64,000 nt of DNA from Neobacillus rhizophilus (GCF_018343535.1 NZ_JAGYPF010000001.1:1116001-1180000), one strand, 5' to 3'. Positions 1 through 10,466 are shown, numbered from the stretch's first letter. Notes: generated by a model not told the origin, from the sequence alone. Program-made: numbers and translations.

Positions 1-3000
1 AAAGTCCTCTGCCCTGACAGTGAAATAAGCAGCATAATAAAGAAGGGGAAGATGAACTTTAAAATAGGCAATCCTTACAGCCATCAAGACATATGCAGCC
101 GCGTGGGCTTTCGGGAACATGTACTTAATTTTTTTACAAGAGTCAATGTACCATTCCGGTACCTCGTTCCTTCTCATTTCCGCTTCCATTTCTTCCGATA
201 ATCCTTTTCCTTTACGGACGGATTCCATTATTTTGAAAGCGAAGGATGGCTCAAGTCCCTGATAAATTAGGTAAACCATGATATCGTCCCGGCAGCCGAT
301 TACTTCACTAAGGGTACAAGTCTTATTCTGAATCAATTCCTGCGCATTTCCGAGCCAAACATCCGTACCATGTGACAAACCTGAAATCTGAACAAGTTCT
401 GAGAAGGTTGTTGGCTTTGTATCTTCAAGCATTTGTCGAACAAACCGGGTACCAAATTCGGGAATGCCTAGCGTTCCCGTTTTACACATGATTTGTTCTT
501 CTGTTACACCTAGGGATTCCGTTCCGCTAAATATTTTCATAACTTCAGGGTCATCCGTAGGGATTGTTTTTGGATCGATACCGCTCAAATCCTGTAGCAT
601 CCTGATCACTGTCGGGTCATCGTGTCCGAGAATATCAAGCTTTAGAACGTTATCGTGAATGGAATGGAAATCAAAATGGGTCGTTTTCCATTCCGAATTT
701 CGATCGTCAGCCGGAAATTGGATTGGCGTAAAATCGTAAACGTCCATATAATCAGGAATAACGATGATACCGCCGGGATGCTGACCAGTTGTTCTTTTTA
801 CACCCGTACAGCCAGAAGCAAGCCGTTCCACTTCGGCGCCGCGCATTTGTAGATTGTTATCCTGCTGATAGGCCTTTACATATCCGAAAGCTGTTTTATC
901 GGCAACCGTACCTATTGTCCCAGCACGGTAAACATATTCCTCTCCAAAAAGGACCTTTGTATAGTTATGGGCACGGGGCTGATATTCACCGCTGAAGTTC
1001 AAATCAATATCGGGAACCTTATCTCCTTTAAAGCCAAGGAAGGTTTCGAACGGGATGTCATGGCCATCTTTTCGATATTTTGTGCCGCAATGTGGGCAAT
1101 CCTTATCAGGCAAATCGAAGCCTGAACCGACCGATCCATCATTAAAAAACTCTGAATGCTTACAGGATGGACAAATATAATGCGGCGGCAATGGGTTAAC
1201 CTCGGTAATTTCCGTCATCGTTGCGACAAGTGAGGAACCGACCGATCCACGCGATCCGACCAAGTACCCATCATCCAAGGACTTTTTAACAAGCTTATGG
1301 GAAATCAAATAAATAACGGCAAATCCGTGCCCGATGATACTTTTCAATTCCTTTTCCAAACGGGCTTCAACAATTTCTGGAAGCTCTTCGCCGTATATTT
1401 TCCGGGCCATGGCATAACTCATTTCCCGCATTTCCTCATCGGCACCTTCAATTCTCGGTGTATACAAATCATCCTTAATTGGCTTAATGACGTCAATCAT
1501 ATCCGCAATTTTATTTGTATTTGTGACGACGATTTCCTTTGCCTTTTCTTTGCCTAAGAATGAAAAGGCATCGAGCATTTCATTTGTCGTTCTAAAATGA
1601 ACATCCGGAAGTTCATGACGGTTCAGCGGGTTAGCACCGCCCTGTGAGTTGATTAATATTTTTCTGTAAATCTTATCGTTTTCGTTCAAGTAGTGAACAT
1701 TGCCCGTAGCCACAACCGGTATTCCAAGCTTGTCTCCAAGCGCAACGATGTTGCCGATAATTTCCTCAAGCGCCCGTTCATCACGGACCAGTTCCATTTC
1801 TAGGAGCGGAGCATAGACCTGTTTTGGCATGACCTCGATATAATCATAAAAGACTGCTGCAGACTCCACTTCGTCTGGAGACTTTTGCATCATTCCCTCG
1901 AATACTTCTCCCTTATCACAGGCGGAACCAACAAGGATGCCTTCGCGGTATTTTTGCAGCACCGACCGTGGAATTCGCGGCACACGGTAGAAATATTCAA
2001 TATGGGCAATGGAAATGAGCTTAAATAAATTTTTTAAGCCGTGCTCTGTCTGCGCCATCAGTGTGCAGTGGTACGGACGGGCCCTTTGATAAGCATTTCC
2101 TTTTCCCATGTGATCATTAAATTCATCATGGTAATTTATCTCTTTTGCCTGTGCATCCTTCAGCATCTTCATTAACAAATATCCGGTCGCTTCCGCATCA
2201 TAAATCGCTCTATGGTGCTGTGTCAGCTCGATATCAAATTTTTTGGCCAAGGTATTTAAACGATGGTTTTTTAATTCTGGATACAGGAAACGGCCCAATT
2301 CCAGCGTATCGATGACAGGGTTTTTGGCTTTTCCAATACCAATTTTTTTATAACCGACATTCAAGAATCCCATGTCAAAGGAAGCATTGTGTGCAACTAA
2401 GACCGCATCCCCAGTCCAGTCAAAGAATTTCTGTAAAACCTCAGCTACTTCCGGAGCGTTTTGCACCATATCATCGGTAATGCCCGTCAGGTTGATGGTG
2501 GTCGCTGACAAGCGATGGTGCGGATTGGCAAACGATTCAAACCGATCGATGATTTCGCCGTTCCTTATCTTTACAGCAGCAAGCTCGATTATCGTATCGT
2601 ATACGGCTGAAAGACCGGTTGTTTCAACGTCAAACACGACATAAGTATCTTCAGCAAGAAGCCTGTGGGCATCGTTAAAGGTAATCGGTACACCATCATC
2701 GACCAGATTCACTTCAACACCATAAAGAATCTTTATATCATTCTTCTTCCCGGCACTGTAGGCTTCCGGGAAGGATTGAGCGACGGCGTGGTCTGTAACG
2801 GCAATCGCTTTATGGCCCCATTTTTTGGCTTGGGCAATTAAAGTGCCGACAGGAGTGACGGCATCCATCTGGCTCATCGGGGTATGCAAATGCAGTTCGA
2901 CCCGTTTTTCATCATCTGGAGCAGTATCTTTCCGGCCAGCAGGCTTAATCTCATTAATATCATTACCGATCATGACAAGGTCACGAACGAAAGTATCATT

Positions 3001-3918
3001 TTGAATGCTGCCGCGGACCTTTACCCACATTCCCTTTTTAACAAGTTGGAAAGCATTTGCGTCCTCTTTATCACGGGAGAACATTTTAACCATTATGGAA
3101 CTGGTGTAGTCGGTAATTTTAAAGGTTAACAAGGAGCGGCCGCTGCGCAGCTCGCGAATATCCGCATCAAATATATAACCTTCGACGACAACTCGTCTTT
3201 CTTCATCGACAATATCAATTAAGCTGCGGTGCTCGCTGTTATCCTTAATTGTCAAACCGATTGAAAGCGGACCTTGCGGCATATCACCGCCGCCCTGTTC
3301 TTTCTCGGCATCCTGTTTCTGCATTTCGATCATTGCCATTAAGGCACGTTCTTGGTCTTCCTTTTGTTTAGCAAGTAAAAATTGTTGATATTCCTCATTA
3401 TGTTCTTCACTTTTTATATCAATCTCAAAGGAAAACAGCGGGAATCCGAAGGACTGATAAATCTCACCGATTAATGGCCCATATTTACGTTTTAGGGTTA
3501 ATCCCTCTGCCTCGTTTCTAACCGAAACGGTAAGCTTATTGCCACTTACTACAGGCAACTGTTCATGTAAAAGTTTAATGAGCGGCGGGGAGATTCCATC
3601 AATTTGCTGGATGCAATAGCTCCAGTATTCGCTGATTAATTCTGAGGCGTTTTCTTGATTGGTAACATTAATATCATATGATACTGCTGCAATGTTTGAA
3701 AAAGTTCGCTCGATTTGGGCAGTAAACCGCGTGAATACATTGAATGGCAGGACTTTATCCAATAAAAATTGAAAATGCCATTTTCTCGCTTTCTTTTCTA
3801 CCAGTAGCCTTTCGATTTGCGCATTTTGGAAATGCATAACGACTGCATCTTCAGTTAATTGCAGCTGCTGGAGCAAGAGTTGGAATCGCTCTTTTTTGCC
3901 TAAGGCATTTTCGCTCAT
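1..3918 (-). CDS. polC: DNA polymerase III alpha subunit, PolC type (3' end outside window)
   Basis: Replicative polymerase of low-GC Gram-positives, with built-in 3'-5' proofreading. The frame is open for 1306 codons and runs off the window edge; PolC is usually about 1430-1440 residues, so roughly 130 C-terminal residues are missing. Visible in order: a PHP domain with an [10 protein letters not shown] motif near residue 340; DEDD exonuclease with Exo I DVETTGL (Asp430, Glu432) and an AHNASFD Exo II motif near 510; zinc-type CPHCG and CPSC pairs near 930-950; and the polymerase catalytic PDIDLNF (Asp970, Asp972). These motifs are all in one frame, so there is no frameshift in the visible part. 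The ATG at 3918 follows a GAGAG purine stretch. In most Bacillus it follows proS; here it stands alone behind its own extended -10 promoter. Confidence 0.97.
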   Translation of the reverse strand, partial: MSENALGKKERFQLLLQQLQLTEDAVVMHFQNAQIERLLVEKKARKWHFQFLLDKVLPFNVFTRFTAQIERTFSNIAAVSYDINVTNQENASELISEYWSYCIQQIDGISPPLIKLLHEQLPVVSGNKLTVSVRNEAEGLTLKRKYGPLIGEIYQSFGFPLFSFEIDIKSEEHNEEYQQFLLAKQKEDQERALMAMIEMQKQDAEKEQGGGDMPQGPLSIGLTIKDNSEHRSLIDIVDEERRVVVEGYIFDADIRELRSGRSLLTFKITDYTSSIMVKMFSRDKEDANAFQLVKKGMWVKVRGSIQNDTFVRDLVMIGNDINEIKPAGRKDTAPDDEKRVELHLHTPMSQMDAVTPVGTLIAQAKKWGHKAIAVTDHAVAQSFPEAYSAGKKNDIKILYGVEVNLVDDGVPITFNDAHRLLAEDTYVVFDVETTGLSAVYDTIIELAAVKIRNGEIIDRFESFANPHHRLSATTINLTGITDDMVQNAPEVAEVLQKFFDWTGDAVLVAHNASFDMGFLNVGYKKIGIGKAKNPVIDTLELGRFLYPELKNHRLNTLAKKFDIELTQHHRAIYDAEATGYLLMKMLKDAQAKEINYHDEFNDHMGKGNAYQRARPYHCTLMAQTEHGLKNLFKLISIAHIEYFYRVPRIPRSVLQKYREGILVGSACDKGEVFEGMMQKSPDEVESAAVFYDYIEVMPKQVYAPLLEMELVRDERALEEIIGNIVALGDKLGIPVVATGNVHYLNENDKIYRKILINSQGGANPLNRHELPDVHFRTTNEMLDAFSFLGKEKAKEIVVTNTNKIADMIDVIKPIKDDLYTPRIEGADEEMREMSYAMARKIYGEELPEIVEARLEKELKSIIGHGFAVIYLISHKLVKKSLDDGYLVGSRGSVGSSLVATMTEITEVNPLPPHYICPSCKHSEFFNDGSVGSGFDLPDKDCPHCGTKYRKDGHDIPFETFLGFKGDKVPDIDLNFSGEYQPRAHNYTKVLFGEEYVYRAGTIGTVADKTAFGYVKAYQQDNNLQMRGAEVERLASGCTGVKRTTGQHPGGIIVIPDYMDVYDFTPIQFPADDRNSEWKTTHFDFHSIHDNVLKLDILGHDDPTVIRMLQDLSGIDPKTIPTDDPEVMKIFSGTESLGVTEEQIMCKTGTLGIPEFGTRFVRQMLEDTKPTTFSELVQISGLSHGTDVWLGNAQELIQNKTCTLSEVIGCRDDIMVYLIYQGLEPSFAFKIMESVRKGKGLSEEMEAEMRRNEVPEWYIDSCKKIKYMFPKAHAAAYVLMAVRIAYFKVHLPLLYYAAYFTVRAEDF

Positions 3919-3974
3919 CCTCTCATCTCTCCCCTCTATCAAAATTCTTTTTATCTAGTCTATTTCAGAAAGTA

Positions 3975-3983
3975 ATTATACCA
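3975..3983 (-). promoter_or_regulatory. Extended -10 promoter for polC
   Basis: On the minus strand TGG is followed directly by a consensus TATAAT, i.e. a TGnTATAAT extended -10, about 60 bases before the polC start. No good -35 hexamer is seen at 17 bases. A private promoter fits the isolation of polC from the rasP operon, which ends in a terminator. Confidence 0.5.
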
Positions 3984-4118
3984 TATCATCCGAAAAGATT
4001 CGGGTTAATTCGACAGAAACCTTTATCCATTTTTAGCAAAAAAATTTCACTCAATTTCTTTAACAATTCATCGCGTTAATTTGTTTTAATGTTATTAATA
4101 TAAGGCTTTTCAACAAGT

Positions 4119-4253
4119 CTGTTGATTGGCGCTCCAGGCACTTCGCGCACCTTAGGGCGTGCCGGGGAGCCTCCTCGTCGCTAAAGCTCCTGCGGGGTCT
4201 CCCCTGCCCCGTACTCCCGCAGGAGTCTTCGTGCCTTCCGCGCAAATCAACAG
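4119..4253 (-). repeat. MITE-like repeat copy A (TIR CTGTTGATT / AATCAACAG)
   Basis: A GC-rich element of about 135 bp bounded by CTGTTGATT and its complement AATCAACAG. The interior contains GGGGAGCCTCCTCG, CTCCTGCGGGGTCTCCCC and CCCGCAGGAGTC, which can fold on themselves. Three relatives occur at 4564-4697 (inverted), 39314-39502 and 58869-59058. A short open frame on the minus strand here is a by-product of the repeat. No coding capacity of its own, so mobilisation in trans or a structural role is inference. Confidence 0.8.
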
Positions 4254-4309
4254 GTGTTTTCCATTAGTCCTTCAACTCCAATAACATAAGTAGTGAATTT
4301 ATTTTTTAA

Positions 4310-4549
4310 GCCAAATGTCGTTGGTTTTTAGGCTTAAACTTCCATGATGCAGTTCCACATCATTCTACGATTAGTTGGAATCGTCAACACCTCTTTAAAG
4401 GTACTAATATCTTTCAGGATGTTTTTGCTGAAATTAATCTTCTAGCAATGAAACACAAAATGGTTGGGGGACGTGCATTATTTACAGATTCAACTCATTT
4501 AAAGGCAAACCCCAATAAACATAAGTTTAATGTGTGTTGCAATACTTAG
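4310..4549 (+). pseudogene. IS1182-type transposase fragment
   Basis: An open stretch of about 79 codons with no start codon of its own, preceded in frame by a stop. It reads RWFLGLNFHDAVPHHSTISW, then a Asn-Arg-rich segment, then KMVGGRALFTDSTHLKAN, ending at TAG 4547. The FLGL-x3-HDxVPxHSTISWNR and VGGRxLFTDSTHLKANxNKHK patterns are the middle part of IS1182-family (DDE) transposases as I remember them. The N- and C-terminal thirds are absent, so it is inactive. It sits between two inverted MITE-like repeats where proS is normally found. Confidence 0.75.
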
Positions 4550-4563
4550 GTTGATTTTCCCCC

Positions 4564-4697
4564 CTGTTGATTGGAGCGGAGGGCACTCGACTCCTGCGGG
4601 ATATAGAGGTCACTGGAGACCCCGCAGGCGCTTTCATCGCCGAGGAGGCTTCAGGACCTCCCCGCGGAAAGCGAGTGCCTGGAGCGGAAATCAACAG
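4564..4697 (+). repeat. MITE-like repeat copy B (inverted relative to A)
   Basis: Begins CTGTTGATTGGAGCGGAGGG and ends with GGAGCGGAAATCAACAG. Its reverse complement aligns with copies A, C and D through the shared blocks CGCTTTCCGCGGGGAGG, GAAGCCTCCTCGGCG, CTGCGGGGTCTCC and CCCGCAGGAGTCGAG. With copy A it forms an inverted pair 310 bp apart around the transposase fragment. Confidence 0.8.
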
Positions 4698-4746
4698 GCC
4701 AGTTAGCAGGAATAAACAATAAAAGTTTAGTAATTAAGGTTTTGAC

Positions 4747-4780
4747 AAAAAAAATGCCGAGAAAAATACCCTTTCTCGAC
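4747..4780 (-). terminator. Intrinsic terminator of the rasP operon
   Basis: Nine-pair stem (4756-4764 with 4772-4780, one G-U pair) followed on the minus strand by an eight-T run. A second hairpin (AAGGGGCC/AGGTCCCTT, about 4786-4809) lies between it and the rasP stop. Confidence 0.8.
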
Positions 4781-4814
4781 AATCTGAAGGGGCCTTATAA
4801 AGGTCCCTTCTTTA

Positions 4815-6089
4815 TTATTTTAAGAAAAATCTTTGGATATCGTTCCAGGTCACAACCAGCATCAGCAGCATTAGCAGAGCGAAGCCGATAAAGTGGACCA
4901 TTCCTTCCTTTTGACGGTCAATCGGTTTGCCTCTAACTGCCTCTACTGCGAAGAACATCAGCCTTCCCCCGTCCAATGCCGGGATTGGCAGTAAGTTCAT
5001 AATCCCAAGGTTGATACTTAAAATTCCGGCCCACTTCATGAGGTAGAAGATCCCCGATTTGGCCACTTCATCCGTGGAAACATAAATTCCGACCGGGCCT
5101 GATAAGGCATCAATGGAAAATTGTCCGGTTACTAATTTGCCAAGCATAACAAAAATCTGCGTTGTCCAGAAATAGGTTTCTTTGGCGCCTGCTGTAACGG
5201 CTTGGACTGGCGACTTTTCAACTGGGCTGTAAACACCGATAATCCCCATTTTTTTGCCTTCCACCGTTTTCTCATTAGGCGTAACTGATATATCCATTTC
5301 CTTTCCGTTACGTACAATTGAAAAATCAAGCTTTTCGTTTGGATTTTTGCGGATAATTTCAACAACATCAGACCAGCTGCTAATTTCAGAGCCATCGATA
5401 CTTTGGACAATATCCCCTTTTTGTAGTCCTGCTGCCTTCGCGGCACCATCCGAGGTAATCTCACCCAGTTTCGGATCGTTAGTCGGTACTCCCTGCAATA
5501 AAGCAATGATAATAAATACTACAAATGCCAATACAAAATTCATCATCGGGCCCGCAAAGATGGCCATAAATCTTTGTCCTAACGTTTTAGAAGCAAATTG
5601 CCGATCCAATGGTGCGATTTGTGATGCCACGCCATTTTCAACAATGACTGCCTTTGGATGAATCGTAAAGGTTTGCAAATTTTCATCGTCATCCTCTGGG
5701 TACCCTTTGATGATTAGGTCCTTTTCAATATCTGCATATTCAACCTCAACAATACGGCAATTTGGATACTTTTCTTTATTATTCAAGATAAGCTTGGTTG
5801 CTTGGCCGTTCTTATCAAATAATAGTCCAATTCTATAGCCAGGTTTTATTTCAACCATTTCCGGATCTTCGCCAGCCATTCGAACAAATCCGCCGATTGG
5901 CAATAGACGAATAGTGTATGTGGTTTCCCCTTTTTGGTGGGAAAAAACCTTCGGACCCATCCCAATCGCAAATTCGCGGCAAAGGATGCCTGCCCGTTTT
6001 GCAAATATAAAATGTCCTAATTCATGAAAAAAAACGAGTGCGCCAAATATCACAATAAAGGCAATGACTGTACTCAATAATAAAACCAC
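4815..6089 (-). CDS. rasP: Site-2 zinc metalloprotease RasP/RseP
   Basis: Intramembrane protease (S2P family) that cleaves anti-sigma factors such as RsiW, FtsL and signal-peptide remnants within the membrane. The protein has 424 residues. An N-terminal membrane helix carries the zinc-binding HELGH (His22, Glu23, His26). Further transmembrane helices flank a periplasm-side PDZ domain (around 195-285, with AAGLQKGDIVQSIDG). The C-terminal LPIPALDGGR motif supplies the third zinc ligand. This layout and length are normal for the family. It is the last gene of the frr-uppS-cdsA-dxr-rasP run and is followed by two hairpins. Confidence 0.95.
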   Translation of the reverse strand: MVLLLSTVIAFIVIFGALVFFHELGHFIFAKRAGILCREFAIGMGPKVFSHQKGETTYTIRLLPIGGFVRMAGEDPEMVEIKPGYRIGLLFDKNGQATKLILNNKEKYPNCRIVEVEYADIEKDLIIKGYPEDDDENLQTFTIHPKAVIVENGVASQIAPLDRQFASKTLGQRFMAIFAGPMMNFVLAFVVFIIIALLQGVPTNDPKLGEITSDGAAKAAGLQKGDIVQSIDGSEISSWSDVVEIIRKNPNEKLDFSIVRNGKEMDISVTPNEKTVEGKKMGIIGVYSPVEKSPVQAVTAGAKETYFWTTQIFVMLGKLVTGQFSIDALSGPVGIYVSTDEVAKSGIFYLMKWAGILSINLGIMNLLPIPALDGGRLMFFAVEAVRGKPIDRQKEGMVHFIGFALLMLLMLVVTWNDIQRFFLK

Positions 6090-6130
6090 CTTTTTATTTG
6101 GTTTAGAAAGTACCTTTAGACCTCAATATC

Positions 6131-6158
6131 TGTCTGTCGCCCTTGGTCAAGGCGCTTA
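6131..6158. repeat. Degenerate copy of the short GCGCC palindromic repeat
   Basis: The text TGTCGCCCTTGGTCAAGGCG followed by CTTATT in the rasP-dxr gap resembles the right half of the repeat at 28135-28229 (TGTCGCCCCTGAACAAGGCG then CTTCCG). The left half is missing. Confidence 0.45.
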
Positions 6159-6164
6159 TTAACT

Positions 6165-7307
6165 TTATAGCAATGAATTTACAAACTGTCGCGTTTCCTT
6201 GTCAACCTCTTGGATTACACTTAGACTCGGATTTTTGGTTGTTTGATGAGCGCTTAATGCCTGCTCAATCAAGTCTTCTATTTGCAGGAAGCGAATCTTT
6301 CCTTCTAGGAATGCTGCGACTGCCGCTTCATTTGCTGCATTCAAAACAGTTGGCATCGTTCCACCGATTTTCCCAGCTTCATAGGCAAACTTCAAACAGC
6401 GGAACCTTTCCATGTCCATTTCCTGGAAATGAAGGGTGCCAATTTGCGCCAAATTTAAGCGGTTCCCTGTGGTAAGAGGCAAACGATCCGGATAGGTGAG
6501 CGCAAATTGGATAGGTACTCTCATATCCGGTGTTCCCAGCTGTGCAATCACGCTTGTATCATGGAATTCGACCATGGAATGAATAATACTTTCCTTGTGA
6601 AGCAATACATCAATTTTTTCATAACTGAGTGAAAACAGCCAATGCGCTTCTATTACTTCGAGTCCCTTATTCATCATGGTTGCCGAATCAATCGTGATTT
6701 TCGCACCCATCGACCAGTTAGGATGATTTAATGCTTCCTCAACTGTCACTTTCTCTAGTTCACTGCGGGCGCGGTCACGGAAGCTGCCGCCGGAGGCAGT
6801 TAGAATTAAGCGTTCAATGTTTTTCTCTTTCTCTCCTTGCAGCGCTTGAAAAATGGCCGAATGCTCGCTGTCTACCGGGAGAAGTGCCACATTATTTTTC
6901 TTCGCTGCTTCAATCACTAAATGTCCGGCCGTCACCAGCGTTTCTTTATTGGCAATGGCTATTGTTTTCCCGCATTCAATCGCCTGCAGAGTCGGGTTTA
7001 ACCCTACGCTGCCGAGAACGGCATTGACAAGAATATCGGACTTGTCATAAACCGCTGCCTCAATTAGCCCTTCCTCGCCAAACGTAAACTTGTTTTTCGG
7101 GAATTCTGCTTTTAATGTATTATAATCAGCCATCGTTTGTACAGAAACAAGCTCAGGCTGAAATTCCGCAATTATTTTTCGCGTTAAATCGATGTTTTTG
7201 CCAACGGAAATGGCAGCTAATTTAAACTCTTCAGAGTGCTCCCGGATAATATCCATGGTTTGGGTACCGATGGACCCGGTCGCCCCCAGTAAGCTAATTG
7301 TCTTCAA
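6165..7307 (-). CDS. dxr: 1-deoxy-D-xylulose 5-phosphate reductoisomerase
   Basis: Catalyses the NADPH-dependent second step of the MEP isoprenoid pathway, supplying precursors for undecaprenyl phosphate, which UppS makes nearby. The NADPH-binding [12 protein letters not shown] motif is at the very N-terminus. [17 protein letters not shown] and the [13 protein letters not shown] block form the metal and substrate site. The reading frame can be opened at a TTG at 7316, but AGGAG abuts it. The TTG at 7307 is correctly spaced and gives [14 protein letters not shown], matching relatives, so 380 residues is preferred. Confidence 0.96.
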   Translation of the reverse strand: MKTISLLGATGSIGTQTMDIIREHSEEFKLAAISVGKNIDLTRKIIAEFQPELVSVQTMADYNTLKAEFPKNKFTFGEEGLIEAAVYDKSDILVNAVLGSVGLNPTLQAIECGKTIAIANKETLVTAGHLVIEAAKKNNVALLPVDSEHSAIFQALQGEKEKNIERLILTASGGSFRDRARSELEKVTVEEALNHPNWSMGAKITIDSATMMNKGLEVIEAHWLFSLSYEKIDVLLHKESIIHSMVEFHDTSVIAQLGTPDMRVPIQFALTYPDRLPLTTGNRLNLAQIGTLHFQEMDMERFRCLKFAYEAGKIGGTMPTVLNAANEAAVAAFLEGKIRFLQIEDLIEQALSAHQTTKNPSLSVIQEVDKETRQFVNSLL

Positions 7308-7337
7308 ACTAGTCAACTCCTAAAAAGAAAAGCCTTT

Positions 7338-8126
7338 TTACCAAAGGTGGAAAAAATGCAATAATGGCAACACAAATAATAAACTGTCAAACCGGTCTAG
7401 AATGCCTCCATGTCCCGGTAAAATGGTCCCTGAATCCTTTACATTAAAATGGCGTTTATAGGCAGATTGGACAAGGTCCCCGATTTGTCCAAAAACAGAT
7501 AGAACGATGGTCATGCCTATTAGTGTTACAATCCCTGCATTCATTTCGCCAAAAACACCAAACAAAATAGCCACTACAGCGGCACAAATAATACCGCCAA
7601 TCGAGCCTTCAACCGTTTTGTTAGGACTGATTTCCGGCCATAATTTCTTCTTGCCCATTGCCTTACCAATAAAGTAAGCCCCTGAGTCCGTTGCCCAAAT
7701 GATGAATAAGGAATAAAAAATATACACAAGACCAGCTTCTCGCGTTTCCATGAAATAATAAAAACCAATACCTGTATAAATTGCCGAAAGCACTGTAAAA
7801 GCGGCATCCTCAAAAGTAAAACTATTTTTTGTAATGACTGTATAGGTCAATAACAATAGGATAAACGCAATGCCTAGCTCCGTTTTTGAATAGTAAAAGT
7901 CCGCCATTATTTCATTATATTGTGCAGGGAATAAAATAACCCAAAGGAAAAGCAGAGAAAGGAACCCGTATGGAGAAAAGATGCTCAAGCCCTTCATCCT
8001 TAATAGTTCATATAGTCCAATGGTTGCGAGCAAATAAGTCAATAATACGAACGGAAGCCCGCCGTAAAATACAATTGGCAAAAAAAGTGCCGCTGCTACG
8101 ACTCCTGTAATAATTCTTTGTTTCAT
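7338..8126 (-). CDS. cdsA: Phosphatidate cytidylyltransferase
   Basis: Membrane enzyme making CDP-diacylglycerol from phosphatidic acid and CTP, the branch point for all bacterial phospholipids. It has 262 residues with about seven to eight hydrophobic helices. The C-terminal CDP-alcohol signature is present (SVFGQIGDLVQSAYKRHFNVK, then KDSGTILPGHGGILDRFDSL). It is preceded by uppS with a 32 bp gap and followed by dxr. The grouping links phospholipid and isoprenoid carrier synthesis and is conserved in Bacillaceae. Confidence 0.96.
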   Translation of the reverse strand: MKQRIITGVVAAALFLPIVFYGGLPFVLLTYLLATIGLYELLRMKGLSIFSPYGFLSLLFLWVILFPAQYNEIMADFYYSKTELGIAFILLLLTYTVITKNSFTFEDAAFTVLSAIYTGIGFYYFMETREAGLVYIFYSLFIIWATDSGAYFIGKAMGKKKLWPEISPNKTVEGSIGGIICAAVVAILFGVFGEMNAGIVTLIGMTIVLSVFGQIGDLVQSAYKRHFNVKDSGTILPGHGGILDRFDSLLFVLPLLHFFHLW

Positions 8127-8158
8127 TTACTGTTTCAACACCTTTTTTGACTGCAAAT

Positions 8159-8935
8159 TTATATACCTCCAAATCGACGCTGGCGCTTTTGAAACACCTC
8201 GATCGCCTCTAACAAATGATCCTCACTGAAATCAGGCCACAACACATCAGTAAACCAAAACTCCGAATAGGCTAACTGCCATAACATAAAATTGCTTAAG
8301 CGAATTTCGCCGCTTGTCCGGATTAATAGGTCAGGATCTTTGAAATTGGAAGTCATTAGATAGGAGGAAAATGCCTCCTCATTTAAATCGGTTTCCTTCA
8401 GTATGCCACTATTATAATCATTTAAGACTTGCTTGACCGCATCAAGAATCTCAGCCCTGCTTCCATAATTCAAAGCAAAGTTTAATACAAGTCCTGTATT
8501 ATTCTTTGTTTGTTCCATCGCCTTTTCAATGGCATTTAAAGTATGTTTTGGCAGTTGATGCTTATAGCCCATCATTTTCACTTGAACATTATTGGCCACC
8601 AATTCTGGAAGGAAGGTCCCTAGGAATTCCTCTGGAAGCTTCATAATATAATCCACTTCATTTTTTGGCCTTTTCCAATTCTCTGTTGAAAAAGCATACA
8701 ATGTCAGCACTTTTAGCCCAAGGTCATTGGCCAGCATAGTTGTTTTTCGGACAACCTTCATTCCTTCATGATGACCGGCAATGCGCGGCAGTGCCCGTTT
8801 TTTAGCCCATCGGCCATTTCCATCCATAATAATGGCCACATGTTCCGGTACCGGCAATTTTTTAATTCCTTCAATTTTATCTCGGAGTGTGGAAGAGTTA
8901 TTTTGGTTCTTCCAGATTTTTATTTTATTTAACAT
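8159..8935 (-). CDS. uppS: Undecaprenyl pyrophosphate synthase (cis-prenyltransferase)
   Basis: Condenses isopentenyl diphosphate units onto farnesyl diphosphate to make the C55 carrier for wall synthesis. The catalytic HVAIIMDGNGRWAKKR block has Asp38. RIAGHHEGMK, TLYAFSTENWKRP, NFALNYGSRAE and DLLIRTSGE with SNFMLWQLAYSEFWFTD follow in the family order. At 258 residues it is of normal length. The ATG at 8935 is preceded by GGAGG about ten bases upstream. Confidence 0.96.
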   Translation of the reverse strand: MLNKIKIWKNQNNSSTLRDKIEGIKKLPVPEHVAIIMDGNGRWAKKRALPRIAGHHEGMKVVRKTTMLANDLGLKVLTLYAFSTENWKRPKNEVDYIMKLPEEFLGTFLPELVANNVQVKMMGYKHQLPKHTLNAIEKAMEQTKNNTGLVLNFALNYGSRAEILDAVKQVLNDYNSGILKETDLNEEAFSSYLMTSNFKDPDLLIRTSGEIRLSNFMLWQLAYSEFWFTDVLWPDFSEDHLLEAIEVFQKRQRRFGGI

Positions 8936-9070
8936 GGCAAGCGCTCCTCCATTATTAGCTTTCCTCCGATAATAAACTTCATCGAACTTGTTATAGTATG
9001 TAATAGATTGGAATCCAGCATGCCTATATCATACCAAAAAAGAAAAAAGATATCTCATTTCATACTATGT

Positions 9071-9099
9071 AAAATAGAAAGAATTAAGAATAATGTCAA
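9071..9099 (-). promoter_or_regulatory. Candidate SigA promoter for uppS-cdsA-dxr-rasP
   Basis: Consensus TTGACA (9094-9099) with a 17-base spacer to TATTTT (9071-9076), about 135 bases upstream of uppS. It lies directly after the frr terminator, so the lipid-carrier genes can be transcribed separately from the ribosomal operon. Confidence 0.55.
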
Positions 9100-9142
9100 A
9101 CAATCCTAACTTATGTATTTTAAATTTTTTCTATTAATAGTG

Positions 9143-9165
9143 AAAAAACCCCCTAAAAAGAGGGT
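9143..9165 (-). terminator. Hairpin terminator after frr
   Basis: Six-pair stem (9148-9153 with 9160-9165) with a short loop, followed on the minus strand by six T. It is located just beyond the frr stop and upstream of a uppS promoter. The stem is short, so readthrough is likely. Confidence 0.65.
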
Positions 9166-9183
9166 CATTCTTAACTATTTAAG

Positions 9184-9741
9184 TTACACTTCCATAATTT
9201 CTTTTTCTTTATCTTTTGTGATTTGATCAATTTTATGGATGTGGTCATCGGTAAGTTTTTGAATATCATCAGAGTAACCGCGCAGGGCGTCTTCTGTGAT
9301 TTCACCATTTTTTTCAAGCTTTTTCAACTCATCGTTGGCATCGCGGCGAACGTTGCGGATCGCGATTTTCGCTTCTTCTGATTCCTTTTTCACCACTTTT
9401 ACCAATTCTTTACGGCGCTCCTCTGTTAATTGAGGAATTGCAAGCCGAATGATGGAACCATCATTGGAAGGATTTAAGCCTAAATCAGATTTCAGAATCG
9501 CTTTTTCAATATCGCCAAGGATCGTTTTATCATATGGCTGGATGACCAATAGCCGGGCTTCAGGAGTCGAGATTCCCGCCAGCTGATTAACAGGCGTTGG
9601 CGCACCGTAATAATCGACCGTAATTCGATCTAAAAGCGAAGCACTCGCTCTGCCGGCACGAATGCTGGCAAGCTCGCGAGTATAAGCTTGAATTCCTTTT
9701 GTCATTCTTTCTTTTGCGGAATTGATGACTTCTTTTGCCAT
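9184..9741 (-). CDS. frr: Ribosome recycling factor
   Basis: With EF-G it splits post-termination ribosomes. The 185 residues match the family length. Characteristic segments are [60 protein letters not shown] and RNVRRDAND. Its ATG overlaps the pyrH stop by one base (TAATG), indicating translational coupling. Confidence 0.97.
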   Translation of the reverse strand: MAKEVINSAKERMTKGIQAYTRELASIRAGRASASLLDRITVDYYGAPTPVNQLAGISTPEARLLVIQPYDKTILGDIEKAILKSDLGLNPSNDGSIIRLAIPQLTEERRKELVKVVKKESEEAKIAIRNVRRDANDELKKLEKNGEITEDALRGYSDDIQKLTDDHIHKIDQITKDKEKEIMEV

Positions 9742-10466
9742 TAGTTTTTCCCCCTAACAATCGTTCCGATTTTTTCACCCATAACGGCCCTTTTGATATT
9801 GCCCTGCTCCATGATAGAAAAAACAATTAGTGGAATATCATTATCCATACATAGGGATGATGCTGTTGAATCCATAACTGCCAAGCCTTCCTTTAAAACA
9901 TCCAGGAATGAAAGGTCATCATATTTTACAGCGTTGGAATCAACACGTGGGTCAGCAGAATAAACACCATCGACATTATTCTTCGCCATCAAGATAACTT
10001 CCGCATCAATTTCCGCGGCTCTTAAAGCAGCTGTTGTATCTGTCGAAAAGTACGGATTTCCAGTTCCTGCTGCAAAAATGACTACCCGTTTCTTCTCCAA
10101 GTGTCTGATTGCACGGCGTCTTATGTATGGTTCTGCAACTTGGCGCATTTCAATTGAGGTTTGTACCCGTGATTCAATCCCTAAGTGCTCTAAACTGTCT
10201 TGTAAGGCAAGAGAGTTCATTACCGTTGCCAACATCCCCATATAATCGGCAGTTGCCCGGTCCATCCCCATTTCACTGCCAATTTTACCACGCCAGATGT
10301 TGCCGCCTCCGACAACTACGGCCACTTCTACATCAAGCTCAGCAATTTCCTTTACTTGAGTGGCAATTGATTTGATGATAGATGGTTTAATTCCAAAGCC
10401 CGAATCACCAGCAAGAGCCTCTCCGCTTAATTTTAACACAACGCGTTTGTACTTAGGACCGCTCAT
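9741..10466 (-). CDS. pyrH: Uridylate kinase (UMP kinase)
   Basis: Phosphorylates UMP to UDP; amino-acid-kinase fold, hexameric, usually activated by GTP and inhibited by UTP. Motifs: [12 protein letters not shown] at the N-terminus, [50 protein letters not shown] and [13 protein letters not shown]. An upstream in-frame ATG exists at 10478, but GGAGG lies between the two ATGs and serves the one at 10466, giving 241 residues starting [10 protein letters not shown]. The stop overlaps the frr start. Confidence 0.97.
   Translation of the reverse strand: MSGPKYKRVVLKLSGEALAGDSGFGIKPSIIKSIATQVKEIAELDVEVAVVVGGGNIWRGKIGSEMGMDRATADYMGMLATVMNSLALQDSLEHLGIESRVQTSIEMRQVAEPYIRRRAIRHLEKKRVVIFAAGTGNPYFSTDTTAALRAAEIDAEVILMAKNNVDGVYSADPRVDSNAVKYDDLSFLDVLKEGLAVMDSTASSLCMDNDIPLIVFSIMEQGNIKRAVMGEKIGTIVRGKN

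Larger units (their letters stand above)
3919..4814. other. 896 bp gene-less gap between rasP and polC (proS absent)
   Basis: In B. subtilis and relatives proS lies here. I find no proS frame or recognisable relic. The gap holds, in + order, the polC promoter, repeat copy A, a transposase fragment, repeat copy B in inverse orientation, and the rasP terminator. The prolyl-tRNA synthetase gene must be elsewhere in the genome, or replaced by another ProRS type; that is inference. Confidence 0.8.

Noticed and set aside
3919-4118. A degraded proS remnant
   Set aside because: I compared both strands by eye with remembered ProRS motifs and found nothing convincing.
4060-4245. 61-codon minus-strand open frame rich in Gly/Arg (GSTGQGRPRRS)
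   Set aside because: It lies within repeat copy A; near-identical peptides arise at 39302-39551 and 58819-59055 from the other copies, so it is a by-product of the repeat.
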